Below, in pieces: positions 27,707-33,404 of a stretch of DNA of 64,000 nucleotides. The notes under the pieces were generated by a model, which saw nothing but the letters and a program-made list of their open reading frames with translations, ran no database searches and was not told where the DNA came from. This DNA comes from Prosthecobacter sp. GTDB lineage: Bacteria > Verrucomicrobiota > Verrucomicrobiia > Verrucomicrobiales > Verrucomicrobiaceae. Position 1 is the first letter of the stretch. Every line of letters starts with the position of its first letter. The position numbers and the translations under genes are program-made. Where the stretch lies: the NCBI GenBank assembly GCA_021733925.1, contig JAIPJY010000030.1, forward strand, positions 1-64,000. The letters run 5' to 3'.

Positions 27707-28963
27707 TCAATCTTCTGCTTTCTCTCCAGCCGGACACATCTTGACGATGCGTGGCTCAAACTTGCCGAGGACTTCGACAAGATCCTGCTGTGCGGCCATG
27801 ACGCTGTGGATGTCTTTGTAAACACCCGGCACCTCATCAAGACCGGCACTGAGCAGCTCGACCCCAGCGGCGGCGAGCTGCCTCTTCACATTGCCCCAAG
27901 CGAAGCTCTGCAGCGCCTGGCTCCGGCTCATCACACGGCCTGCGCCGTGAGAGGCGCTGTGGAGTGAATCGGGATTCCCCTTGCCACGCACCACAAATCC
28001 AGGCGTCGCCATCGAGCCAGGGATCACCCCCAGCACACCCGCCCCTGCAGGTGTCGCACCTTTGCGGTGCACAATGACTTCGCGTGATTCGCCGTTCACC
28101 ACATGCGTTTCCTTCCAGGCAAAGTTGTGGTGGTTCTCGATGTCGAGGATGACATGACCACCGACCTTCTTCGCGATGTGCTGGTGGATGAGAGCATGAT
28201 TCGCCGCCGCATAGCGCCCCATGAGGTTCATGGCCGCCCAGTATTCCTGACCGGCCTCTTCCTCAAAGGTCAGCCACGAGAGGTGCTTCATCTCCTTCGG
28301 CAAATCGTCACGGCGCTCCACAGCGATGCTGCTGTAGTGCTGGCAAACCTGCGCCCCCGCACCGCGCGAACCGCTGTGCGAGAGCAGTGCGATGTACTCG
28401 CCCGGCGGGATGTCGAAGCCCGACTCCTTCAACGCGACGCTATCATCTGCCGACACGCTGAATGAGCCAAACTCCACGAAGTGGTTTCCCGAGCCGCTGG
28501 TGCCAAGCTGCGCCCACGCCTTGTCTTTGTGACGACGGGTGATCGGAGACACGCTCCAGTCCTCGTCCATCACATCGTGCTGGCGGCGCTGCTTGAATTC
28601 ACAGCCCATGCCAAAGCGGGTTTCGCTTTCGATGATGTTCGCCAGCCGGTCCTTCTGACCCGCGATGGTGCTCGCCTTGCGGTCATAGACCGTAAGGCGC
28701 ATGCGGCACGCAATGTCCACACCGACGGCATAGGGGATCACACAGCCCTCGGTCGCCAGCACACCACCAATCGGCAGGCCGTAACCCAGGTGAGCATCCG
28801 GCATGAGAGCCCCCGCCACGGAGACCGGCAGCGCACAGGCGTTCGCCATCTGCTGCACCGCACCCGCTTCGAGTCCGACTCCCCACTGATGCCAGGGCGC
28901 GAGCACGTCTCGCTGCTTATAGGCAGGTTCATCGTGATCGCTGATAATGTCTTGAGTTTGCAT
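27707..28963 (-). CDS. rtcB: RtcB-family RNA ligase
   Basis: 418 residues from ATG 28963; an upstream in-frame ATG at 29062 would translate through a hairpin. Catalytic and Mn-binding segments are intact: MPDAHLGYGLPIGGV, YAVGVDIACRM (metal Cys), GTSGSGNHFVEFG, LLSHSGSRGAG, ENHHNFAW, HRKGATPAG and the guanylated His in LHSASHGAGRVMSR. RtcB joins 2',3'-cyclic-phosphate or 3'-phosphate ends to 5'-OH ends, as in tRNA splicing and repair of nuclease-cut tRNA. No rtcA or rtcR is nearby. The same-strand tRNA array upstream makes tRNA the obvious substrate. Confidence 0.92.
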   Translation of the reverse strand: MQTQDIISDHDEPAYKQRDVLAPWHQWGVGLEAGAVQQMANACALPVSVAGALMPDAHLGYGLPIGGVLATEGCVIPYAVGVDIACRMRLTVYDRKASTIAGQKDRLANIIESETRFGMGCEFKQRRQHDVMDEDWSVSPITRRHKDKAWAQLGTSGSGNHFVEFGSFSVSADDSVALKESGFDIPPGEYIALLSHSGSRGAGAQVCQHYSSIAVERRDDLPKEMKHLSWLTFEEEAGQEYWAAMNLMGRYAAANHALIHQHIAKKVGGHVILDIENHHNFAWKETHVVNGESREVIVHRKGATPAGAGVLGVIPGSMATPGFVVRGKGNPDSLHSASHGAGRVMSRSQALQSFAWGNVKRQLAAAGVELLSAGLDEVPGVYKDIHSVMAAQQDLVEVLGKFEPRIVKMCPAGEKAED

Positions 28964-29017
28964 AATGGTTTTAAATTGGGCACGATCTTCCCGGCAGCGG
29001 TGTTCGTTCTTTGGAAT

Positions 29018-29052
29018 GCAGCCAGGGAGGAGTTGCACTCCTTCCTGGCTGC
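29018..29052 (-). promoter_or_regulatory. Long hairpin in the rtcB leader with a T-loop-like tip
   Basis: In the 109-bp gap before rtcB, a 35-nt inverted repeat forms a 9-bp outer stem, one mismatch, a 5-bp inner stem and a 5-nt loop TGCAA. The tip GAGTGCAACTC is identical to the T-arm tip of the array's Leu(CAA) tRNA, and the TGCAACT text recurs in the T-loops of Arg(TCT) and Met. No T-tract follows, so it is unlikely to be a terminator. It may be a processing site, a stabiliser, or a decoy site for a tRNA-binding protein. Confidence 0.55.
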
Positions 29053-29072
29053 CGTTTCGCATGTGTGATCCC

Positions 29073-29849
29073 TCAGGCGCTCAGAGCATACCGGCGGAAG
29101 AAGATGTCGAGTTCATCCATGTCACCCATCACGTCCTCGGGATCGTTCAGCGCTTTGAGCCTCTGCAGTTCTGTGACAATGAAACGCGAAAGTACTTCAT
29201 CCGGCGCAGACTTGCCGAGTTCATCGCCAGCCTTTTTGCGGGCGACGAGCACAGCCAGTGCGTCGCGGACCTCTCGCTCATCAAGAACAGCATCGACCAA
29301 GTCCTGAAAGATCATCGGCACCTGGCCAAGCGAACGCTCGATCCAGCGGCACGCCAGCAGCGGCCGGAGAACGTAGAGATATTTTTTCAGGCTGACCTGA
29401 TCCCTGCCCTCCAGATAGCTCTTCCAGTTGCCGGACGCCATGTGCAGGTAGTGTGCAAAGCAGCGACGCGGCGAATAAAACATCCCCGCCAGTTCCTCGA
29501 ACTCCTGGGTGAAGATCGGATCATGATGATACACCACCGGGGACTTCATCCATTCAAGCAGTGGCGGATTGCTTTTCCGCAGAAGCCGCAGCGCCTTGCG
29601 CAACTCCCAGCCGCTCACATCGAGTCCATCGCTGAGAGGCTCCTCGATCACATCGCGCCGACTCTCGATGGAGAGATACCATTCGCGGCGATGCACGTAC
29701 AGAAAGCGCACATCATAGTCGCTGTCGTGCGAGGCAAAACCCCAGGCACGACTGCCGCTTTCGCAGGCATAAAGCACACGAACGTCCTGCTCTGCTTCGA
29801 GTCGGTTGAGCGCACCGCGCACACGTTGGGATACATCATTGGTTTTCAT
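29073..29849 (-). CDS. Nucleotidyltransferase (COG3541, YcgL-like)
   Basis: 258 residues. The minimal polymerase-beta-fold motif is intact: ESGSRAWGFASHDSDYDVRFLYV, with GS followed by DxD (SDYDV). The remainder (DVIEEPLSDGLDVSGWELRKAL, NPPLLEWM, RPLLACRWIE) matches the predicted nucleotidyltransferase family COG3541. AAGGA lies 8 bases before the ATG, a good ribosome site. It starts 41 bp downstream of the CCA end of the last tRNA. Family members are seen with rtcB in RNA-repair gene neighbourhoods; possible roles are tRNA-end nucleotide addition or nucleotidylation of a partner. Confidence 0.85.
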   Translation of the reverse strand: MKTNDVSQRVRGALNRLEAEQDVRVLYACESGSRAWGFASHDSDYDVRFLYVHRREWYLSIESRRDVIEEPLSDGLDVSGWELRKALRLLRKSNPPLLEWMKSPVVYHHDPIFTQEFEELAGMFYSPRRCFAHYLHMASGNWKSYLEGRDQVSLKKYLYVLRPLLACRWIERSLGQVPMIFQDLVDAVLDEREVRDALAVLVARKKAGDELGKSAPDEVLSRFIVTELQRLKALNDPEDVMGDMDELDIFFRRYALSA

Positions 29850-29890
29850 GGGAGATTTCCTTTGGGGTGAATATTGAGATTGAAATGAAA

Positions 29891-29965
29891 TGGTCGGTCC
29901 ACAGGGACATGCACCCTGCTATGCCGGTTAAAAGCCGGCTGCTTCGCTGTCTAAGCTTTGGACCG
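29891..29965 (-). tRNA. tRNA-Lys (TTT)
   Basis: Acceptor CGGTCCA/TGGACCG, A73, encoded CCA. Anticodon stem GCCGG, loop CTTTTAA. T-stem CAGGG with loop TGCATGT; D-loop contains ACAGCG. Last gene of the array, 41 bp before the nucleotidyltransferase start. Confidence 0.9.
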
Positions 29966-29968
29966 TGT

Positions 29969-30107
29969 TGGTGCTCACAGCGGAACGCCATGCGCGGAAG
30001 CGCACGGTTCCACGCGAAGCCTTTTTGCGTAGGCTGCACAGCAGCCAACTCGCACCCGCACTGGCGACGTTCTCGACGTCGTGCCTCTGCTGTTGGGCTA
30101 CATGAGC
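29969..30107 (-). tRNA. tRNA-Leu (GAG) with 63-nt T-loop insertion
   Basis: 139 nt. Acceptor GCTCATG/TGTGAGC, A73, CCA. Anticodon stem CGACG, loop TCGAGAA (C at 33, anticodon GAG). Short variable loop, unusual for Leu. The T-stem GCGGG/TCCGC closes a 70-nt loop (29985-30054) beginning TGCGAGT instead of a 7-nt loop. The anticodon reading is less certain because position 33 is C. Confidence 0.7.
29985..30054 (-). repeat. Expanded T-loop with insertion, copy 1
   Basis: Loop of exactly 70 nt between the two T-stem arms; 63 nt more than normal. It folds into a 6-bp hairpin (GGCTGC/GCAGCC) and a second hairpin (TGCGC/GCGCA). It aligns with the loop at 30402-30471 over most of its length. Either a spliced intervening sequence or a short palindromic mobile repeat. 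Confidence 0.8.
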
Positions 30108-30114
30108 ATTGAAT

Positions 30115-30191
30115 TGGCAACCCTGGCGGGATTCGAACCCGCAGTGATCCGATAGAAAGTCGGATGTCTTATCCAGTTAGACGACAGGGTC
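30115..30191 (-). tRNA. tRNA-Glu (TTC), canonical loops
   Basis: Acceptor GACCCTG/CAGGGTT, G73, CCA. Anticodon stem TCCGA, loop CTTTCTA. This is the only member with both a normal T-loop (TTCGAAT) and a normal D-loop with GG (AACTGGATAA). Confidence 0.92.
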
Positions 30192-30199
30192 ATTGAAAA

Positions 30200-30293
30200 T
30201 GGCGGAACGCCGAGGACATGCTCCTCATGCCGCACGATGGCGGCACGATCTTGTTAGCAACAAGTCCCGGTTCGCTGGCCCGGTTGACGTTCC
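30200..30293 (-). tRNA. tRNA-Ser (GCT)
   Basis: 94 nt, class II. Acceptor GGAACGT/GCGTTCC, G73, CCA. Loop TTGCTAA. Long variable arm (TGCCGC/GCGGCA). T-loop AGCATGT with a 5-bp stem whose outer pair is weak; D-stem CCGG/CCGG with CCAGCG in the loop. Confidence 0.85.
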
Positions 30294-30302
30294 TTGATGA
30301 AG

Positions 30303-30378
30303 TGGCACTCCCGGAAGGACTTTCGCCTACAACCTCCGCGTTCGAAGCGCGGTGCTCTATACATTGAGCTACGGGAGC
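30303..30378 (-). tRNA. tRNA-Arg (TCG)
   Basis: Acceptor GCTCCCG/CGGGAGT, G73, CCA. Anticodon stem CCGCG, loop CTTCGAA. T-stem GTAGG/CCTTC has one mismatch and loop CGAAAGT, neither the normal TTC type nor the array's GC type. Confidence 0.85.
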
Positions 30379-30385
30379 ATTGAAT

Positions 30386-30524
30386 TGGTGTCTCCGGCAG
30401 GAACGCCATGCGCGACAGCGCACGATTAAAAGCGAAGCCTGACTGCGTAGGCTGCGCAGCAGCCAATCGCACCTGCGGCCTGCTGATTCGTAATCAGCCA
30501 CACTCTCTATTGAGCTACGGAGAC
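30386..30524 (-). tRNA. tRNA-Arg (ACG) with 63-nt T-loop insertion
   Basis: 139 nt. Acceptor GTCTCCG/CGGAGAC, A73, CCA. Anticodon stem GCTGA, loop TTACGAA. The T-stem GCAGG/CCTGC is perfect and encloses a 70-nt loop (30402-30471) starting TGCGATT. Everything else is a normal cloverleaf. Confidence 0.88.
30402..30471 (-). repeat. Expanded T-loop with insertion, copy 2
   Basis: Again exactly 70 nt between T-stem arms. It shares with copy 1 the GGCTGCTG-GCAGCCTACGCA segment, AGGCTTCGC, and the TGCGC/GCGCA hairpin followed by ATGGCGT. The middle (about 10 nt after AGGCTTCGC) is diverged, arguing for selection on ends and hairpins or for relatively recent common origin. Confidence 0.8.
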
Positions 30525-30532
30525 ATGCAGAG

Positions 30533-30605
30533 TGCCTGCGGCGAGAGTTGCACTCGCACTTTGCCGGTTTTGAACCGGCAGTCTCTGCTGTTGGACTACG
30601 CAGGC
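30533..30605 (-). tRNA. tRNA-Leu (CAA), short variable loop, no encoded CCA
   Basis: Acceptor GCCTGCG/CGCAGGC, A73, followed by CTC instead of CCA. Anticodon stem GCCGG, loop TTCAAAA. Variable region only AAAGT. T-stem GCGAG, loop TGCAACT; D-loop ACAGCA. The only member without a CCA end. Confidence 0.82.
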
Positions 30606-30611
30606 ATTAAA

Positions 30612-30686
30612 TGGTGCCCATGGCAGGACTCGCACCCGCACTGGACCGCTTCTGAGGCGGTTGTCTCTGCATTGGACTACATGGGC
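30612..30686 (-). tRNA. tRNA-Leu (CAG), short variable loop
   Basis: Acceptor GCCCATG/CATGGGC, A73, CCA. Anticodon stem ACCGC, loop CTCAGAA. Five-nt variable loop rather than the long arm normal for bacterial Leu. T-loop TGCGAGT. Confidence 0.86.
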
Positions 30687-30693
30687 ATAAAAC

Positions 30694-30769
30694 TGGCAGC
30701 CTCGGGTGGATTCGCACCACCAACCCTCTGCTTCAAAGGCAGATGCTCTGACTGTTGAGCTACAAGGCT
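30694..30769 (-). tRNA. tRNA-Gln (TTG)
   Basis: Acceptor AGCCTTG/CGAGGCT, G73, CCA. Anticodon stem TCTGC, loop CTTTGAA. T-stem GGTGG, loop TGCGAAT. D-loop AACAGTCA. Confidence 0.9.
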
Positions 30770-30778
30770 GTTTTGAAA

Positions 30779-30854
30779 TGGTCGGTCCGGCTGGAGTCGC
30801 ACCAGCACCTTCCGGGTTATGAGCCCGACGCTCTGACTGTTAAGCTACAGACCA
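30779..30854 (-). tRNA. tRNA-Met (CAT), initiator-like
   Basis: Loop CTCATAA on a stem ending in GGG/CCC, the three G-C pairs typical of initiator tRNA. Position 1-72 is a weak T-G pair, reminiscent of the initiator's mismatch. A73, CCA. T-loop TGCGACT. Initiator identity is inferred from these two features. Confidence 0.8.
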
Positions 30855-30860
30855 ATGAAA

Positions 30861-30936
30861 TGGTCGGATACCCCGGTGCTGCCCCGGGCGCCTCTTGGTC
30901 CCAAACCAAGTGAGTTCGCTGGCTCTCTCGTATCCG
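30861..30936 (-). tRNA. tRNA-Pro (TGG)
   Basis: Acceptor CGGATAC/GTATCCG, A73, CCA. Anticodon stem CTTGG, loop TTTGGGA. T-stem CCCGG, loop GGCAGCA. D-loop AGCCAGCGAA. Confidence 0.9.
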
Positions 30937-30945
30937 ATGAAATGA

Positions 30946-31020
30946 TGGACGTGCGCCCCAGACTTGCACTGGGTAATGCGGTTTTGCGGACCGCTGACTC
31001 GGCTCTTTGTCTTGCGCACG
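30946..31020 (-). tRNA. tRNA-Cys (GCA)
   Basis: Acceptor CGTGCGC/GCGCACG with U73, the main cysteine identity base, then CCA. Anticodon stem GCGGT, loop CCGCAAA, so position 33 is C instead of the near-universal U. T-stem CCCAG, loop TGCAAGT. Confidence 0.86.
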
Positions 31021-31028
31021 AAATGAAA

Positions 31029-31102
31029 TGGTTCCCTCAGCCGGTTCTGCCCCGGCACCGCTTCGTTCACAACGAAGAATGCTGCTGTTACACTATGAAG
31101 GG
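31029..31102 (-). tRNA. tRNA-His (GTG)
   Basis: Anticodon stem CTTCG, loop TTGTGAA. T-stem GCCGG, loop GGCAGAA. A73 and CCA. The encoded base before position 1 is A, not G, so the usual G-1:C73 histidine identity pair is absent, and 1-72 is C-A. Charging by a normal HisRS is questionable. Confidence 0.85.
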
Positions 31103-31112
31103 TGTGTTGAAA

Positions 31113-31188
31113 TGGATCCTCCGGTGAGATTCGCGCTCACATAAACCTGTTTACAAGACAGGTGCCTTTCTCTGTCGGCCACGGAGGA
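31113..31188 (-). tRNA. tRNA-Thr (TGT)
   Basis: Acceptor TCCTCCG/CGGAGGA, U73, CCA. Anticodon stem CCTGT, loop CTTGTAA. T-stem GTGAG, loop CGCGAAT. D-loop with ACAGAG. Confidence 0.9.
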
Positions 31189-31197
31189 GTTTGAAAA

Positions 31198-31271
31198 TGG
31201 TGCGGCATGTCGGTGCTGCCCCGACGTGATGAGTTTGGAAGACTCGCATGTTACTGTTACATCAATGCCGC
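31198..31271 (-). tRNA. tRNA-Gly (TCC)
   Basis: Acceptor GCGGCAT/ATGCCGC, A73, CCA. Loop CTTCCAA with a C-A mismatch at the top of the anticodon stem. T-stem GTCGG, loop GGCAGCA. D-loop AACAGTA. Confidence 0.87.
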
Positions 31272-31278
31272 AATAAAC

Positions 31279-31353
31279 TGGCCGCTGGAGTGGGTAGCGC
31301 GCCCACCTCTGCGGATCTTCAATCCGCCGCTCATCTGTCTGAGCCATCCAGCG
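31279..31353 (-). tRNA. tRNA-Phe (GAA)
   Basis: Acceptor CGCTGGA/TCCAGCG, G73 (A is usual), CCA. Anticodon stem GCGGA, loop TTGAAGA. T-stem GTGGG, loop CGCGCTA. D-loop with ACAGAT. Confidence 0.88.
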
Positions 31354-31368
31354 TGTGTTAAAAATAAA

Positions 31369-31442
31369 TGGTCCCTCGGCGTGGTGACGCTCCACGGTCT
31401 TCCGGTTATCGACCGGGTGCTCTGCTGTTGAGCTACAGAGGG
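31369..31442 (-). tRNA. tRNA-Ile (GAT)
   Basis: Acceptor CCCTCTG/CCGAGGG with one T-C mismatch, A73, CCA. Loop TCGATAA, again with C at 33. T-stem CGTGG, loop AGCGTCA. D-arm GCTC/GAGC with AACAGCA loop. Confidence 0.84.
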
Positions 31443-31455
31443 ATTGTGAATAAAT

Positions 31456-31545
31456 TGGCGGAGCACCAGAGAATCGCACTCTGGACGCCTTTGCGGGGCG
31501 CAGCGGTTTTCGGGACCGTTTCCTCGTCTATGCCGGACGTGCTCC
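31456..31545 (-). tRNA. tRNA-Ser (CGA)
   Basis: 90 nt, class II. Acceptor GGAGCAC/GTGCTCC, G73, CCA. Loop CCCGAAA (C at 33). Variable arm CGCC/GGCG. T-stem CAGAG, loop TGCGATT. Confidence 0.85.
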
Positions 31546-31553
31546 GTTGAAAA

Positions 31554-31631
31554 TGGTACCCGCACCAGGAGTTGCACCTGGAACCACGGCCGTTAGAAGC
31601 GGCGTATGCAATGCTGTTACACCTTGCGGGC
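31554..31631 (-). tRNA. tRNA-Arg (TCT)
   Basis: Acceptor GCCCGCA/TGCGGGT, A73, CCA. Loop CTTCTAA. T-stem CCAGG, loop TGCAACT. D-loop AACAGCAT. First gene after the MFS interruption in the direction of transcription. Confidence 0.87.
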
Positions 31632-31763
31632 ATGAAAAGTCTTGGCACAAGGCTGTGGTTTGCGTCACATAAGCCGCATGAGCCTTCGATGTGATCAAGA
31701 GGACGCATTTGCACGCAGTGACACTGTGAGATGCGGTGAAAGCTCAGACCTTCCACTGCCATC
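31632..31763. promoter_or_regulatory. Spacer between tRNA-Arg and the divergent MFS gene
   Basis: 132 bp with no tRNA that I can fold. It must contain the MFS promoter on the plus strand and could contain an internal promoter for the downstream 19 tRNAs on the minus strand. No convincing minus-10/minus-35 pair could be assigned by eye. Confidence 0.3.
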
Positions 31764-32963
31764 GTGAAATCCGCATCCTCCACCCGCCTGCTGCTGATCA
31801 TCGCCTATCTGGGCTTCATCAGTCTTGGATTGCCAGACACCCTCATCGGCGTGGCCTGGCCCTCCGTGCGAGATGGCTTTGGCAGGCAGCAAGGGGATCT
31901 GGCGTGGATTTTCTTCGGCACGGGGGCCAGCTACTTTCTTTCAGGCATGGTCACCGGTCGGCTTCTGAATCGCTACGGCATCGGCCTGCTGCTAGCAGGC
32001 AGCAGTTTGCTGGTCGCCGTCAGCGGCTTTGGATATGGCACGGCGTCTCTTTGGATACTGTTTGCCAGCTGCTCTTTGTTGCACGGCCTGGGTTCAGGAG
32101 CGATCGACACCGGGCTGAACCACTATGTGGCTCATCATTTCTCAGCGCGGCACATGAACTGGCTTCATGCATGCTACAGCATCGGCGCCACACTGGGGCC
32201 TCTGATCATGACCACCATGCTGGTAAGCCTGAACTCATGGCGTGCGGGCTACCTCACAGTGGCCACATTGCTGCTGCTGCTCACGTTGCTGTTTGCCTTC
32301 ACGCGGCGAAATTGGGACGCATCTCCCAAGGCGGGAACAGAGCCGGAGGTCAAAGAAGCGACCGCAGCTCTCAACACGCTGGATGCTTTGCGGAGCGGTG
32401 TGGTCTGGATGCAGATCGCACTCTTTTTCATTTACACGGGTCTGGAAGTGACTGTGGGCCAGTGGAGCTTCACACTGCTGACAGAATCTCGAAGCATCGG
32501 CAAAGAAACGGCCGGACTCTGGGTCACCTTGTATTGGGCAAGCATCACCACAGGTCGCATTCTCTTCGGCTTTGTGGTGGATCGGCTGGGCATCGACCGT
32601 CTGCTACGACTCAGCATGCTCGGCGTTGTCACGGGCCTGATACTCTTTGCACTGAATGGACCGGCAATGCTTTCCGCTTTCTCGCTCTCGCTCACAGGTC
32701 TTGGCCTCGCTTCCATTTTTCCGTGTCTCATGACACGAACCCCTCAGCGCATGGGCAAGGCGAGAGCAGCACACGCCATCGGCTTTCAAGTAAGCGCGGC
32801 CATGATCGGTGCAGCCGTCTTTCCCAGCGCCTGTGGCTGGCTGGTCCAGCGCTCAGGGCTTGAGCTGGTGGCAAGCATGGCCCTGATCATGGGCATCACA
32901 ATGCTGATACTGCATGAGATGCTGCTGCGTTGGGATGCAAGAAGCGCCAGATCTACTTTATAA
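31764..32963 (+). CDS. MFS transporter, inserted in the tRNA array
   Basis: 399 residues, twelve hydrophobic segments. MFS signs: LGLPDTLIGVAWPSVRDGFG in the first loop, GRLLNRYGIGLLLAG (motif-A-like) and WASITTGRILFGFVVDRLGIDRLLR after the central loop. The type resembles FucP/sugar or drug-like facilitators; substrate unknown. Its stop codon ends 2 bp from the CCA end of tRNA-Asn on the other strand, so array read-through would be antisense to the whole gene. It has no visible relation to tRNA function and may be a later insertion. Confidence 0.85.
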   Translation: MKSASSTRLLLIIAYLGFISLGLPDTLIGVAWPSVRDGFGRQQGDLAWIFFGTGASYFLSGMVTGRLLNRYGIGLLLAGSSLLVAVSGFGYGTASLWILFASCSLLHGLGSGAIDTGLNHYVAHHFSARHMNWLHACYSIGATLGPLIMTTMLVSLNSWRAGYLTVATLLLLLTLLFAFTRRNWDASPKAGTEPEVKEATAALNTLDALRSGVVWMQIALFFIYTGLEVTVGQWSFTLLTESRSIGKETAGLWVTLYWASITTGRILFGFVVDRLGIDRLLRLSMLGVVTGLILFALNGPAMLSAFSLSLTGLGLASIFPCLMTRTPQRMGKARAAHAIGFQVSAAMIGAAVFPSACGWLVQRSGLELVASMALIMGITMLILHEMLLRWDARSARSTL

Positions 32964-32964
32964 G

Positions 32965-33037
32965 TGGCTCCCCAGCGTGGACTCGCACCACGACGATCGG
33001 CTTAACAGGCCGACTGGCTACTTTACCTCACTGGGGA
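32965..33037 (-). tRNA. tRNA-Asn (GTT)
   Basis: Acceptor TCCCCAG/CTGGGGA, G73, CCA. Anticodon stem TCGGC, loop CTGTTAA. T-stem CGTGG, loop TGCGAGT. Short D-loop AAAGTA. Confidence 0.9.
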
Positions 33038-33046
33038 TTTTAGAAA

Positions 33047-33120
33047 TGGTGGACGAGGACGGTAACGCTCCGTCTCTTACCGGGTGCAAACCGGTCGTGC
33101 GACTTTCACACTCCAAGCCC
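33047..33120 (-). tRNA. tRNA-Ala (TGC)
   Basis: The acceptor GGGCTTG/CTCGTCC carries the G3-U70 wobble pair that defines alanine identity, but also two mismatches (5-68, 6-67). A73, CCA. Anticodon stem ACCGG, loop TTTGCAC. T-stem GACGG, loop AGCGTTA. Confidence 0.85.
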
Positions 33121-33129
33121 TTTGGAAAT

Positions 33130-33206
33130 TGGCGGTCCGTGCGGGCTTTGCTCCCGCGACCCTCCGCTCGACAAGCGGGCGCTCTGCTGAACTGAGCTAA
33201 CGGACC
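33130..33206 (-). tRNA. tRNA-Asp (GTC)
   Basis: Acceptor GGTCCGT/ACGGACC, G73, CCA. Loop TTGTCGA. T-stem GCGGG, loop AGCAAAG. The D-loop AGTTCAGCA is near the standard form but with CAG where GG should be. Confidence 0.9.
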
Positions 33207-33213
33207 TTGAAAT

Positions 33214-33286
33214 TGGACGCAGGGGATGGAGTTGCACCAACCAAGACAGGCTTATGAGACCCGTCAGAGCACTGGCTCTCCCTGCA
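33214..33286 (-). tRNA. tRNA-Met or Ile2 (CAT)
   Basis: Acceptor TGCAGGG/CCCTGCG, U73 (atypical for Met), CCA. Loop CTCATAA on a stem with two wobble pairs and no GGG/CCC. D-arm GAGC/GCTC with only a 4-nt loop. T-loop TGCAACT. Elongator Met versus lysidine-modified Ile cannot be decided. Confidence 0.78.
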
Positions 33287-33298
33287 GTTTTAAAAAAA

Positions 33299-33385
33299 TG
33301 GTGCGGCGTCACGGTAATGCTCCGTGTGGGCTCGCAAAGCACTGGAGTTACAGTCCAAGTCGCCTCTTTAACGATCTACCGCCGC
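33299..33385 (-). tRNA. tRNA-Tyr (GTA)
   Basis: 87 nt with a 15-nt variable region, as expected for bacterial Tyr. Acceptor GCGGCGG/ACGCCGC (7-66 mismatched), A73, CCA. Loop CTGTAAC. T-stem CACGG, loop AGCATTA. Confidence 0.86.
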
Positions 33386-33404
33386 GTTCTTGATTTGTAT
33401 CAAA

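Noticed and set aside
29985-30471. Group I or group II introns in tRNAs
   Set aside because: Inserts are only 63 nt and lie in the T-loop; they lack the conserved cores.
31632-31763. A 26th tRNA (Val) in the spacer
   Set aside because: It contains TGCAAAT, resembling an array T-loop, but no pairing stem, anticodon arm or acceptor could be built.
29836-31801. Several 60-130 codon frames across the tRNA array
   Set aside because: All lie over foldable tRNA genes with encoded CCA and correct anticodon loops; the peptides are translated tRNA.
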